64,000 bases of DNA from Bactrocera neohumeralis (GCF_024586455.1 NW_026089666.1:1-64000), one strand, 5' to 3'; positions 9,700 through 21,933 are shown, counted from the first letter of the stretch. A program made the numbers and translations. The notes: generated by a model not told the origin, from the letters alone.

Positions 9700-11937
9700 C
9701 CGTACTTCGAATGTAAGGTGAGGAGCGGACAAATGCTTAAAATACTGATTGACACCGGATCCAATAGAAATTATATTCAGCCAAAACTTGTACAGAATCC
9801 ACTACAGAATGAAACTCCATTTAATGCAGTATCCGTAGGAGGTAAAATAAAAATAACCCATTACAAAATGGCTAATTTGTTTAATGATCCAAAATCAATA
9901 GTTAAATTCTTTTTATTACCCACACTCAGAACATTTGACGGCATATTAGGAAATGACAGTTTGAAGGAACTAGGTGCAATTATTGAAACCGAAAGAGGTA
10001 AATTGTTTCTTAGAAACGGCATGAGTACGTATATTCCCATAAAAGAGAAAAAATTTGAATCAGTAAATGCAATTATACCCAAATTAGATCATCTCACAAA
10101 TTGTCAAAGAAAAAAATTAAACCGTTTGCTAAAAAAATACCCTAATCTGTTTGCAAAACCCGATGACAAACTGAACAATACCACTAACGTTAAAGCCGAA
10201 ATACGCACAAGTGCAGACACACAAGTATACTCAAAATTCAATCAGTACCCTATGGTTTTGAAAGGCGAAGTCAACAAGCAAATTAAAGAACTTTTAGATA
10301 GCAATATAATACGGCCTTCCCGATCACCCTACAATTTACATGTGTGGATTGTCCCCAAAATATTAGATGCATCATATACAAAAAAATACAGAATGGTCAT
10401 TGACTATAGAAAACTAAACATTGTTACAATAGCGGACAGATACCCTATACCAGATATTAACGGAGTACTTGCACAGTTAGGCAACAATAAAATATTTTCT
10501 GTGTTAGACCCCAAGAGTAGGTTCCATCAGATTCTCATGAAGGATAGTGACATAGAAAAAACAGGGTTCTCCGTGAATAACGGAAAGTACGAATTTACTA
10601 GACTTCCCTTTGGGTTGAAAAATGCCCCCTCAATATTCCAACGCGCCCTTGATGATAAGGGATCACATATGTAAGTAATATTTCTTATATTTAAATTGAC
10701 GATTATTGTCTTTAGCAAAGGTGAAGAAACACATTACAAAAATCTTGACCTTATAGAGGGCTTCATTTAGAAAAATAATACATCTACATAGTGAAGCCAA
10801 GAAAGCATTTGAGCAGCTAAAAAATGCGTTAATATCTGATGACTACAGATGCCTTTGATCATGCAATAGGAGCAGTACTCTCTCAATCTGATAGACCAAT
10901 TGCGTTTATATCGACAACTCTATCAAAAACTGAAGAAGGCTATGAAACAGCGAAAAAAGAAATGTTAGCCATATGTTCGGCAGTAAAGACTTTTAAAGGT
11001 TATCTTTATTGTGGTTCCAAAGTAAAAATTTATACAGATCACGAACCACTTACACATGATTGTAATTGGAAAGGTGGAATAGCGATTAAAAGATGGAAGT
11101 CTTACCTGGATGAGTACAATAAGGAATTACTCTATAAACTAGGAAAAGAAAATATTATAGCCGATGCATTGTCTCGAGTACCAAAACAACATGAAATTAA
11201 TTCAATAACAGAAACCCAACACAGTGCTCAAAGATCTTCTCATATTCTTATTCCCAGCATTGAAGTGCCGATAAATGCTTTTAAAAACCAAATTTTTATT
11301 TACAAAGAACATCCTCCTGACTGCAAGTTTACCATTCCATTCCCTACATTCCATAGACATACTGTTTTTTAACCAACATATTCTGATGATGATTTAATGA
11401 AAATATTGAGAAAGTGCTTAAACCCTTCAGTAATAAATGGAATCTACACGACAGAAGACATAATGGGACAGATTCAAAGACTGTATCCAGAACATTTCCG
11501 GTCCTTTAAAATCAGATTTACTCAAATGAAGGTAGAAGACATAACAAAAGAAACAAATCAAGATGTGATAGTTTTACAGATTCACAACAGAGCTCATAGG
11601 AACGCTCAGGAAAACAAACTGCAACTATCACAGAAATGTTATATATGAGACAAAGAATAGCTACAGTGGTAAAACAATGTCTGGTATGCAAGGAAGAAAA
11701 ATATGATAGGCATCCTCAAAATCCAGCAATTACAGAAACCCCAAAACCTGAGTTCTTGGACATATACTTCACTAAGGCATATTCTCAACTGAAAAAAATT
11801 AGTTTTAACAGCAATAGATAAATTTTCAAAATTTTCGCAAGTAAGAATAATCCAGTCAAAATCAATAGAAGATATAAAAAAACCTTTGCACGACATTTTA
11901 TTTTATTATGGAGTACCCAAGTGCGTTATAGTAGGTA
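9700..11937 (+). pseudogene. gypsy-1 pol remnant: protease, RT, RNase H, integrase N-part
   Basis: Domain order is as in Ty3/gypsy. The aspartic protease has LIDTGSNRNYIQP. RT has RPSRSPYN, YRMVIDYRKLN, ADRYPIPDI and FTRLPFGLKNAPSIFQRALDD, and its catalytic IDD region (about 10695-10715) is out of frame. RNase H has MTTDAFDHAIGAVLSQ, FISTTLSKTEEGY and IADALSRVP. The N-terminal integrase has a zinc-binding region (HNRAHRNAQEN.., CLVCKEEKYDRHP). Deletion is evident between RT and RNase H around 10760-10840. The frame is then cut at 11936-11937, where a pogo-like element has inserted at TA; the integrase continues at 20000. Non-functional. Confidence 0.85.
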
Positions 11938-12307
11938 CAGTATAGTCCGCATATGAGAAACTTTGAAAATGCCACTAACATTTTTCTTATATCCGGTTTT
12001 TTCTTTTAGGCGGAGTCCGTATATAAGCAATAGTTTCTTATATGCGGATATCTTACAAATTTCATGCACAAACTTCTTATAACCGTACATCGCGTTATGT
12101 TGCACGAAAACAAATCTTTTATTTGATTTCATTTATTTTATTCAATATTTTTAATAAAAAAAAAAACAATAAACATTAACGAAAATTACCAAAACTTTAA
12201 ATTCATAGGAAATTCATATTAAATGTATAGGAACTTAAAAAGTCGGCACTTTGCTACAGTTGCTTTTTATAATAAACTCTTCTTTTCAATTCTTTTTTTT
12301 TCATTCT

Positions 12308-13304
12308 CCGGTGAATGAACGTCTAGCCAATATCCGCATTAAAGCGAGGTTCTTCAACATATTGCTGATTTGCGCCCACGCCCCGACGGAAAAGAAGGAC
12401 GAAGCGACCAAAGATGTCTTTTATGAGTGCTTGGAGCGCACTTATGAGAGCTGCCCCCGCCACGATGTCAAAATCGTGCTTGGCGACTTTAACGCCAGGG
12501 TGGGTAAAGAAGATATCTTTGGCACTATGGTCGGTACATTCAGCCTCCACGACGAAACATCCCCAAATGGGTTGAGGCTGATCGACTTCGTCGGGGCCCG
12601 AAATATGGTTATCTGTAGTACTAGATTCCAGCGTAAGAAGATTCATCAAGCTACATTGCTGTCTCCGGATCGAAAAACTACCAACCAGATCGATCATGTT
12701 GTGATAGACGGAAGACACGTCTCCAGTGTTTTAGATGTGCGTGCGCTCCGAGGTCCTAACATCTACTCGGACCACTATATTGTTGCAGCTAAGATTCGCA
12801 CCCGCCTCTGTGCAGCAAAAAACGCACGCAACAAACACAAGGAAGGGAACGATTTTCTACTCGGCTTGCACTCCTGCTCTCTGAGAGCACTCGTCAACAA
12901 CTCGGTATAAGGGAACTGTGGGACGGCATTTCAAACTCCTTACGTACAGCTGCAACCGAAACCATTGGTTTTCGGAAAGTGCAAAAGAACAGCTGGTACG
13001 ACGAGGAGTGCCGTGTCGCAGCGGAGAAAAAACAGGCTGCCTACCTCGCAACGTTACGATCGACCACTACACGTGCGGGATGGGATAGATACCGAGAGTT
13101 GAAAAGGGAAGCGAGACGCATTTGTAGACAGAAGAAGGAAAAGGCCGAAATGCGTGAGTATGAAGAGCTTGATAAGCTGGCCGACAGGGGTAATGCTCGA
13201 AAATTCTACGAAAAACTGCGGCGGCTTACAGAAGGTTTCAAGACCGGAGCATACTCTTGTAGAACCCCCAAAGATGATCTAGTGACCGATGCCCAGAACA
13301 GGTA
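12308..13304 (+). pseudogene. LINE apurinic-type endonuclease domain (5' truncated)
   Basis: Frames at 12251-12910 and 12979-13305 read as the C-terminal half of an APE-like endonuclease of a non-LTR retrotransposon: ICAHAPTEKKDE, VKIVLGDFNARVGKE, GLRLIDFVGARNMVI, NQIDHVVIDGRH and IYSDHYIVAAKI, the SDH being a catalytic signature. A linker leading to RT follows (KNSWYDEECRVAAEKKQAAY..). The N-terminal catalytic residues are missing because the copy starts within the domain, and a frameshift lies near 12900. The enzyme normally nicks target DNA to prime reverse transcription. Confidence 0.85.
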
Positions 13305-16300
13305 GGTAGGTAGGTAGAAGTGCCGCCCTATCGGGCTCAATTAACACTTGATATGCCATTTTGATGCACTGTTCGTGGAACCTCCTGCATCTGCTATTAC
13401 GTTTCACATTCTCTTTCAAACCATTTTGAGGTTTCGATGAAACTACTTATGTCCGATATGCTTTTAGTGGAGATCCATTCAAGGTTTGGTGCTAGATGGA
13501 TTACAAGTGTTTTGTGTCGGATCTGTGCTAGAGCTGGGCATTCGCAGAGAAAGTGGAAGATTGTTTCCTTGTTCCCTGCTATTCCGCAGCCACGGCAGAT
13601 GTTGTTGTAGGGCATACCCATTTTGGATGCGTGTTCCCCAAATGGCCAGTGCCCTGTTGCGGTAGCTGTTACTCTGTAAATACTTTTCCTTGACCTATTA
13701 AGTAAGTCGTTGGTTCTTTTCCTGTCATATGTTGGCCATAATTGTTTAGTTATGATGCATTTTGTGATGTTTCTCCACCAGTTATTTGCAATTTGTTGAA
13801 ATTGTCTATTGATCTCTCCTTTGATTGATCCTAGCGAACTTGGTATTATCTCCGCCTCGGATTCGTTGAGGAAAGCTCCTGCCTTTGCCAACTCGTCTGC
13901 TTTTTCGTTACCGAAAATGTTCCTGTGGCCGGGAACCCAGATCAAGTTTAGTTGGAGCTTGTCTTTAATTGCGCTTAGTGCTCTCTTGCAGTTGTGTACT
14001 TTGCTGGAGTTTGTCATGGGTGAAGACAAGGCCAGGAGCGCCGCCTGGCTCTCCGTAAATATAGTTGATTTGTTTATATACCCGTGGTTTTCTAATAGAG
14101 CTTCGCAGGCTTTTTCTATGCCTAGTACTTCTGCTTGGAAGATGCTAGCCGAGTTCGGTAGACGTATAGAGAGAGATATGCCAAGATCAGAGGAGAATAC
14201 CCCCGTGCCTACTCCACAGTCCATTTTGGACCCGTCGGTATAGGCTGAGATGGTATCCTCATCTTCTATTGAGCCTCTTCTCCATTCTCGTCTAGATGGT
14301 ATCCTTACCTGGAAGTGTCTATTGAAATCCAGCTTTGGGAGAATGTAGTCTGATTTATTAATGGTGAGCTTGTTTAGGATTACACTGTGTCCATAGCTCT
14401 GCTGGTTCCAACCTCCCAATTCTTTTATTCTTATCGCCGCAATAGCTGCTGTTTTTTGAATAAAAATGTCCATTGGTAGTTGATGCAGGATCACGTTGAG
14501 CGCATCAGTCGGACATGACCTGATTGCCCCAGTAACACCCGCACATGCTGCTCTTTGTATACCATTTAATTTTTTAATGTATAGGTCTTATGACCGCCGT
14601 ATACATCCACATGACTATACTTGGTTTGAGGCCCCAATTCTTGTTGACGATTCTCTTACAAGTATAGTAAGCCATGTATGCTTTGTTTATTCTTTTTTCT
14701 ATATTTATTTTCCAGGACAATTTGGTGTCAATCTCCACCCCCAAGTATTTAGCTGTGGGGGAAAGAGTGAGTATTGTACCGTTTAGTACCGGAAGTTGAA
14801 ACTGAGGTATTTTGGTTCTGCTTGTGAATAGCATCAGTTCTGTTTTGTTCGGGTTAACTCCTAGTCCATTGTTTTTAGCCCATAGGTTTAACCTTCGAAG
14901 TGCTCTTTCCATAATCTCCCTGACTGTTGAAGGAAACATGCCTGAAACCAACGACACTATATCGTCTGCATACGCTACTGCTTTCACTCCTTCACCGTTT
15001 AGTTGGAGTAGTATTTCGTTCAGCGCTGCAACCCAAAGAATCGGAGAGAGGACCCCCCTTTGAGGCGTTTCTCTACTCACATAGCTTGTTTGTGTTGCAG
15101 CGCCGTTTGAAGCTATAATCTTCCTATTCTCAAGCATCTATAGTATCCATCTGCACACAGTGTCGTCTATGCCACCATGTGCCAGAGAATTAATTATCGC
15201 ATTTACTTCTATGTTGTTGAAGGCGCCCTCTATGTCTAGAAATGCAGCCATGGTGTATTGTTTGTGGTGTAGTGATTTTTCGATTACACTTATCACCTCG
15301 TGAAGGGCGGTTTCGGTTGATCGGCCCTTTATGTACGCATGTTGGGACTTCGATAACTTCTCCGCCATTATTGTTCTTACGTGAAGATCTATTAGTCTTT
15401 CCAGTACCTTCAGCATAAAGGAGGTAAGGCTTATAGGTCTAAAGTCCTTGGCATTTTCGTGTGTTCTTCTGCCGGGTTTTGGAAGGAACACAACTTTACT
15501 TCTTTTCCAATTTCTTGGGATGTAGGATAATAGAATGCTAGCTTTGTATATATTTTCAAGTCTTTGAACCATTGGTTCTACCAGTTTTTGCAACATTATG
15601 GGCATAATCCCGTCAGGACCTGCCGCTTTAAATGGTGCAAAACTATTTATGGCATACTTGAGTTTGCTTTTGTCTATTATTTGGCCTTGATAATCAGCTG
15701 CGTTCAACGGTGGTTCTGGTTGAACCCTCGTTGAAGGTGTTTGCTGACTCCCGGAAAAGTGTGTTGTAATATGTACCTCCAGAGACTCTTTTGCCGAGGA
15801 GGTCCAATCACTTCCCTCCGTCCTAATGTAGGCAGTGTTAATATGATCTTTGGATAGCATTTTGCTCAGCCTAGCGGTTTCTCTGCAACTTTCTATCGAT
15901 GTGCAGAAAGATCGCCAAGAGTCGTTTTTTGCTTTCCTGACTGCTTTTTTGTATCTTTTCATAATATCTTTATATTTTGGTTCTAAAACTCTCATTAAAA
16001 GCTTTCCTTAGTTGTGTTCTCAAATTCTTGAGTTCACTGTTCCACCAAGGGGGAGACTTTCTCTTTTTCAAAACTGTTAGCGGAGTAGATTTATTGAAAG
16101 TTTTGATTAAGTTTTTTTCCAACTTCTCTACTTCTGAATCTAATTCCTCAGGATTTCTGATACTCTTGTTGCCTCCCTTTTCAAGGCATTTTGTTGCTAT
16201 ACTGGTAAATTTTCCCCATGCCGTTCTTCTAGGGTTCCGGTATGTGAGAGGCGCTCTGTACTTCTCGCGGATGCTGAAGAATATCCAAGATTGATCCGAC

Positions 16301-18050
16301 ATGGAAGGCTCATCGGATACCCTCCAGTTATCCACAACGAGACTGTCTGTGTCTGTTGATAGCGTGAGGTCAAGCACTTCCTCCCACCCCGGAAACCTAT
16401 CAGAGCTTGGGAAAGTAAATGTTGGCTTATCGCCCTTGTTGCAAATACTTAGATTACTATTCAAAATATACTGCAAGAGTGACTCACCTCTGGTGTTTAT
16501 ATTGGAGCTACCCCATACGGTGTGCCTTGCGTTTGCATCACACCCTATTAGGACATCATCCCTCCTGTTCTCCTCTACTAGTCTGGCGAGCGGGGCCGGT
16601 GGTAAGTCTTCGTCATGGGCCAAGTAGGCCGAGACCAAGAAGAAGGGCTTTTCCTTCTGTTCCACCTTTACCACTGTGATATCTGCTGTGCTGTAATTAG
16701 GACAGAGAAATGCATTTATACTTTTATTGATAAGGATGCATGCCCTAGGTTTACTTCTGTTCCATGTGTAAAACAGGTTATAGTTGCTGCTGTTTAGCCC
16801 TTTAATGGAATCATCATTGACCCAGGGCTCCTGAACTAGGCTGATGTCGATGCCCCTCTCGTTCACGAGGGTTGTCAGATTCGCTGTAGCACTCTTCGAG
16901 TGCTGCAGGTTTATCTGTACGCATCTAAGGTTGTTATTGGGCATCTCGGGTTTCTTCGATGCCTACTTTCCTTAGCAACTGGCTGGCGTCGTCGACCTCT
17001 TCCGTCTCGTCTTCGTCAGCCGCTTTGTCGCCTTGGAAGATTTTCAACCTGGCCTTGCGAATTCCGAAGCTGACTTTGTAGTCAGTCTTCTTGTGAGCCT
17101 CAATGGACTCTTCGCAAATGGCCACTAGTTTTGGTCTGCTGGCTTTATTTGGTTTTTCCTCCTTTATCAGCTTCCACTCATCTATACCAGGTATAGATTT
17201 GTTCTGCAGCTTGATACACCGCAGGAGTTTTTCGCCTGGCTCCTCTAGTGGGGGTAACTAAATGCGAGCACGAGGCCTCTTTGGAATGTCCCTGGCGGGT
17301 ATAAGCCTCAATTGGAGGCCTACAAAGGCGTTGCTGATTTTAGCAACACTACCCGTCAGGAAATCCAGGGAGACCTGGTCCGCGCACTTGATGACCCTGT
17401 AGCCCCTGAGGGTCTCAGAGGAGTCAAACTCCGGGTGAGGACCCGCCGGATTGTCGAGTACATAGCTTAGCACCATACTCGACAATCTGACGTTGATCTC
17501 CACCCATCTTTCCTGTACCGTGCTCGGTGAGGAGGAGTTCCCGTCTATGATGGCCACTTGCAGGCTATCTCTGGCTACATCGCAGAAATGCCTTGCCGCT
17601 GTTGCGCTGTTCTGTTCGCCTTCACTCCGCCTCGGTTTTTTAGGCAGAGTTTCGGGTGTTTCTGTCGTAGAGCGATTCCTTTTTTGAAGTGCTCTCTTGT
17701 ATGTTCTCTACTAGAGGTTCTGATTGCTTCCTTTTCAGGTAGCCTTCATATTCCCATATTCCTCCACTATTGCTTTAAGGCGCTTTGTTTCTGCCTCATC
17801 AACTGGGGTGCCGGCTGCCTGGTCTTTGGCTATCTTCCCTAGAATGAAGACTGCCGTCTGGTACCGGTTTTTCCTCAGCTGATTCTGGGATTTTTTGCGC
17901 TTCTTTTTGATTTCCCCTTTGGCCGCCAGTGCACTTTGGTTGGTGCTCATGGCAGCTTTGGGGGTGAACGCTTCCTCCCTTTCGTTTGCTGTTATCACTG
18001 CTGTATCTGCCGGTATACTTAGGTTGGTATGTCCGGCAGTACCTTTACCC
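13305..18050 (-). mobile_element. RNase H-bearing LINE (LOA/I-like), 5' truncated, minus strand
   Basis: The element runs from about 18050 down to 13305 with ORF1 (gag-like), then ORF2 with endonuclease, RT and RNase H. At its 3' end it terminates in short tandem repeats (minus strand CTAC repeats, 13302-13316) rather than poly-A. A C-terminal RNase H domain plus a short-repeat tail is typical of LOA/I-group LINEs; the exact family is not resolved. It lies inside another LINE of opposite direction. Confidence 0.8.
13397..16944 (-). pseudogene. LINE ORF2: endonuclease, RT, RNase H (nearly complete)
   Basis: Domains in order on the minus strand are as follows. Endonuclease, 16944-15970: starts MPNNNLRCVQINLQHSKSA, with LVQEPWV, DVLIGCDANARHTVWGSS and SDQSWI. 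RT, 15995-14574: KAAGPDGIMPIMLQKL, DFRPISLTSFMLKVLERL, AFLDIEGAFNN, RGVLSPILWV, AVAYADDIVSLVSG. RNase H, 14494-13397: AYTDGSKMDCGVGTGV, AEVLGIEKA, FTESQAALLAL and VPGHRNIFGNEKADELA, then a zinc-knuckle-like CRGCG..HFLCECP. Damage is light: a frameshift near 15985, one in-frame TAG at 15138-15140, and a frameshift near 14575. All catalytic motifs are still readable. This is the best-preserved LINE in the window. Confidence 0.9.
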
Positions 18051-18060
18051 GTCCCCTGGC
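16934..18060 (-). pseudogene. LINE ORF1 (gag-like), frameshifted
   Basis: Two main frames (18060-17735 and 17557-16934) make an ORF1-like protein. It has a Ser/Thr/Lys-rich N-terminal part with KGEIKKKRKKSQNQLRKNRY, then VQERWVEINVRLSSMVLSYV.., YRVIKCADQVSLDFLTGSVAKI.., and a C-terminal acidic tail ending at 16934. A frameshift lies around 17560-17740 and a stop at 17258-17260. The ORF1 stop overlaps the ORF2 start at 16934-16944, the normal arrangement. ORF1 proteins bind the LINE RNA. The true N-terminus is missing because the element is 5' truncated near 18050. Confidence 0.65.
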
Positions 18061-18980
18061 TGGAAGCTTCAAGATCGGGAAGGACCTCTCCGAGCCGTTC
18101 GATACCAAACGAGGTTTCAGACAAGGCGACTCCCTATCGTGCGACTTCTTCAACCTGTTTCTGGAGAAAATAGTTCGAGCTGCAGAACTAAGTAGAGAAG
18201 GTACCATCTTCTATAAGAGTGTACAGCTGCTGGTGTATGCCGATGATATTGATATTATCGGCCTCAACACCCGCGCCGTTAGTTCTGCTTTCTCCAGGCT
18301 GGAGAAGGAAGCACAGAAAATGGGTCTGGCAGTGAACGAGGGCAAAACAAAATATCTCCTGTCATCAAACAAACAGTCGTCGCACTTGCGACTTGGCTCT
18401 CACTTCACTGTTGACAGTCATAACTTTGAAGTTGTAGATAATTTCGTCTATCTTGGAACCAGCGTTAACACCACCAACAATGTCAGCCTGGAAATCCAAC
18501 GCAGGATTGCTCTTGCCAACAGGTGCTACTTCGGACTGAGTAGGCAATTGAAAAGTAAAGTCCTCTCTCGACGAACAAAAGCTAAACTCTATAAGTCGCT
18601 CATAATTCCCGTACTGCTATATGGTGCAGAGGCTTGGGCGATGATAGCAACCGATGAGTCGACGTTACGAGTTTTCGAGAGAAAAATTCTGCGAACGATT
18701 TATGGTCCTTTGCACATTGGCCACGGCGAATATCGCATTCGATGGAACGATAAGCTGTACGAGATATACGACGACATTGACATAGTTCAGCGAATTAAAA
18801 GACAGCGGCTACGCTGGCTAGGTCATGTTGTCCGGATGGATGAAAACACTCCAGCTCTGAAAGTATTCGACGCAATACCCGCTGGGGGAAGCAGAGGAAG
18901 AGGAAGACCTCCACTCCGTTGGAAGGACCAAGTGGAGAAGGATCTGGCTTCGCTTGGAATATCCAATTGGCGCCACGTAG
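18050..18980 (+). pseudogene. LINE reverse transcriptase, C-terminal part
   Basis: An open frame from about 18050 contains DTKRGFRQGDSLSCDFFN (RT motif with GFRQGD), LLVYADDIDIIG (catalytic YADD), MGLAVNEGKTKYLL, FVYLGTSV, and the thumb and C-terminus ending GRGRPPLRWKDQVEKDLASL and NWRHVAKR. It is uninterrupted for about 310 residues, so this part decayed less than the gypsy copy around it. Residues upstream of SFKIGKDL belong to the inserted LINE. It pairs with the endonuclease at 12308-13304 as one broken ORF2. Confidence 0.85.
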
Positions 18981-19258
18981 CGAAAAGAAAAAACGATATT
19001 TATTTGAGATTTTTCTACATTTTTTTTTCAATGTTACGCAGCTTGATAAAAAACAATTTTTGGTTTCTGTTCCGGTGTACAGAAAAGATTGTTTTCGAAC
19101 TGGCCGTGTGAAAATTATAGCAATTCCCAATTTATGCCACACACTATGCGACTATCCTGTGTCCTGTCGATTGTCATTTCAAATGCAATTTTCCCTGAAA
19201 ACGGAATACGTTTGAACTGAAATGGCAAATCGTTAGAACTCAAAAGAATTCCGTAGAA

Positions 19259-19746
19259 TCAAGCATTCTGCCACATGTATTTTATAGATTCGTCACAATC
19301 ATATTGCGAAACATAATAACGACAGATCCAACTTTGAGACGCAAATAAAGCGGTGGCATACCAAGCCTCTCCAAAGAATTTATTTAGAAATTCTACTGGA
19401 TAATTCTCGGCGTTGTCTTCATTGTCAAGACGATCGATCCATTTGTATGACCGCAAGTCTCCCGGAATTTGACTTTGAATCTTCCAGTTTAAGTCAACAA
19501 CGGTTTTTTTTTCATCGGTATTTTTGCCAGCTAACATTGCGCATGCATTTAAGGAATCGTACTAACGATAATTTGTCCAATGTTCGTATAAACATTCCTG
19601 ATGAGTCCATCCTTCGTGAATTGATAAACGGCATATGGAATTGATATCAAACAACCGGAAGTATCAACCGGTATTAACCCATTTCCAATTCTTAGCGTAT
19701 ACGATGTAAAATGTCTTCGGCAATGTAATTTTTGGTCGTATCCCAT
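19259..19746 (-). pseudogene. Helitron helicase fragment
   Basis: Two minus-strand frames (19746-19549 and 19537-19259) resemble the region of Helitron proteins before and around the helicase start: LHCRRHFTSYTLRIGNG.., then DLNWKIQSQIPGDLRSYKWI and VEFLNKFF. The last 130 bases of the window (63870-64000) contain closely similar sequence on the plus strand (LHCRRHFTMYSLRIGNG.., then DNEDEAVNYPV). The two therefore come from the same region of related Helitrons. Frame breaks make it dead. How it entered the pogo-like element is unclear, since no Helitron end is visible here. Confidence 0.65.
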
Positions 19747-19999
19747 AACTGACGTTGCCAGATATAAATTTTAATACATTTAAGATATAACATTGCCAGC
19801 AAAAAGTTTTGAAAATTATTTCTTTTAAGAGGTTTTTTTTTGTATGGGCAGATAAATTTCGTGAGGGAAAAAAAATTCTTTTATCCGGTTTTTTCTTGTA
19901 AGCGGTCTTATTTAGATGAAAATACTTAAGTGGTCCAAGGTGTTTCAAAATTGTTTCTTTTAAACGAACTTTTGTTATAAGCGGGTTTCTTATTCTGTA

Positions 20000-20500
20000 A
20001 CAAAAAATCTCTTAATTCTGCAACTATTGCTTTCATGATGAAAGATCAGCTGGGTATAAATGTTTTTAAAGCTTCGCCCTACAAGAGCTCTGTAAACGGA
20101 AAAGTTGAAAGATTCCACTCCACCCTTTCAGAAATTATGAGATGCTGAAAAACAAAACAGGTACATCGGACATTTGACGAACTATTGGACAGAGCCCCCT
20201 AAAAATATTTTAAAGCAGAAACCAAACCACAGACCCTGAAGAATACCATAGAAGCAGAAAGAATAACATAGAAAAATTAAAACAAAAACAGGCAACTGAC
20301 ATAGAAAACCATAACAAGGACCGCAAAGAAATTAAAACTTACACACCAGGGCAGACAATATTCGTTAAGCAAAATAGCAGATTAGGGTCTAAACTTTCCC
20401 CACGATATAAAAAGGAAATTGTAAAAGAAAACAAACACACAACAATTATTACAGAAAATGGGAGAATTGTTCACAAAAGTAACATCAAAAATGTGTAGTT
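20000..20500 (+). pseudogene. gypsy-1 integrase core end and pol C-terminus
   Basis: After the pogo-like insertion the frame resumes with the integrase core (FMMKDQLGINVF.., YKSSVNGKVERFHSTLSE, containing the catalytic E region). A stop at 20143-20145 and frame changes follow. The C-terminal tail has PGQTIFVKQNSRLGSKLS and ends at a stop at 20498-20500. The tail matches the short pol remnant left in gypsy-2 just upstream of env (about 44695-44585, minus strand). Confidence 0.8.
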
Positions 20501-20603
20501 AGTAATCTGAAGGTGAATAGAACTGAAATGTCTAATAATTAAAAAAAAAAAAAATTATATCTAACCTTTTATAATTGACTGTTCCAGGATAATTTTAATC
20601 TTA

Positions 20604-21933
20604 TTGTGGTTGCCAATGACAAAGGCGAATCTCGACATTACGAACTATACGGACGCACATACCATTACCATCTATAAAGGAATAGGGAAGTTACAAACGT
20701 CATCCATAAAATTAATCCACTTAATAGATCTTCAGCAAATAGAAATCGAACTTCTAAAAATCCGTGAACATACCATTAACGATCTTAAAACAAGTTATCT
20801 CTTTCATACTCTAACTCACGAAATAGTACAATCACTGACTGCATAAAATACACTTACTTTGCAAGACCGCCGAACTAGATCAATAAATTGGATTGGATCA
20901 GCCTGGAACAACAATCTCAATATCCTTAATACAAACAATAACAACCAGGTCATTATAGATAAACAACTACAGAATAGAATAAATGATAACTACAATTTCA
21001 AATATGTTAAAAAATACAATCAGGAAAGACAATTTGTTTAATAATGAAATAGCAATAAGTTTCCAAATTCAAGTAAGACTAATAAAAGAAGAAATAATAA
21101 ATGTCAAATATGCATATATATGGGCAAAACAAAATATAATAAATACTTTACTTTTAAACGAAATATAATTACAAGAAGTCCACTAAATATTTCAAAAAAG
21201 TAATATAACAACTTTATCAGTCGAAAAAATGTTAGAGTTCGCTGAAGTATCAGTCTTACATAATAAAGCAGCTATAGTTTACATTGTAAAAATTCTAGAA
21301 TTAGAAGCAACCAATTATCAAAGTTTACTAATTAAACCAGTCGTAAAAAATAAACTAAGTTCACTTAAAAACAAATGAAATATTTTTGTCCAAAAATTCT
21401 ATGTTAAAAGTACCAAAAAACTGTAAAATATCCAACAATATAAAAATTTTTAAAAAAGATACAGCCATTAACTTAAAAGAATCAAAATGTATTTCTAAAT
21501 TAGTTGAGGGCAAAGAATCGCTGTGTGATTTCAGTAATGCAGACCATATCACGAAAATCGAATCGATATAACCCATCATCTGAAAGGAACATACCTCGTA
21601 CATTATTGGAATGAGAACATAACCATAAATAATAAAGAATTCAGCAACAAGGAGAAAACTATATTGAAAGCTGGAGCACCACTCATCCAAATAACCTGAA
21701 TAGAATTGGATCGTCTTCAAATACTATCGTTGGAATCCCTACACGCACTCAATATAAAAATTGGAAACAAATATTACATTATTACAGCAATAGTTGTAAT
21801 ACAAAAATTCTGTATAAAACCAAAGGAAAACCTAATCCTACAAAATGGAAAAATTCCGACACAAATCATGAATGAAACAAACAATTTTCCTAGATCTCTA
21901 CAACCACAATTAAATAACATACCATACTTTTAA
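20604..21933 (+). pseudogene. gypsy-1 env remnant
   Basis: Frames at 20604-20846, 20859-21168, 21386-21571 and 21706-21933 align in order with the intact envelope of gypsy-2. They cover the N-terminal ectodomain, a basic run then SINWIGSAWNN (equivalent to the cleavage region of gypsy-2 env), a helical region and the C-terminal part. In the intact form this is a membrane glycoprotein of insect errantiviruses. Here there are many stops, frameshifts and small deletions, so it encodes nothing usable. Confidence 0.75.

Larger units (their letters stand above)
12290..18980 (+). mobile_element. Truncated LINE (endonuclease + RT), interrupted by a second LINE
   Basis: Endonuclease sequence occupies 12290-13304 and RT sequence 18050-18980 on the plus strand. 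A reversed LINE lies between. It starts mid-endonuclease and stops at the end of the RT, where A-rich sequence (aaaagaaaaaacg, 18979-18991) follows. Several hundred bases of coding sequence expected between the two halves (the N-terminal RT) are absent, so the insertion was accompanied or followed by a deletion. I do not assign a LINE clade. Confidence 0.75.
11938..19997. mobile_element. Pogo-like DNA element, enlarged by nested LINEs
   Basis: Its ends are inverted repeats: CAGTATAGTCCGCATATGAG on the left and, read inwards from the right, CAGAATAAGAAACCCGCTTA. They are flanked by TA at 11936-11937 and 19998-19999. The interrupted gypsy-1 integrase frame continues without change of phase across one TA, which confirms both boundaries. 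Its own sequence is AT-rich and non-coding (11938-12290, about 18980-19220, 19750-19997). Repeated motifs such as 'tatccggttttttctt' occur near both ends (about 11990 and 19883). CAG starts and TA duplication fit pogo/Tigger; no transposase remains. Confidence 0.8.

Noticed and set aside
9861..10082. Minus-strand frame across gypsy-1 pol
   Set aside because: Shadow of the plus-strand protease region, whose motifs are clear.
15977..16679. Plus-strand frames of 60-108 residues opposite the LINE endonuclease
   Set aside because: Antisense shadows of ORF2; no motifs of their own.
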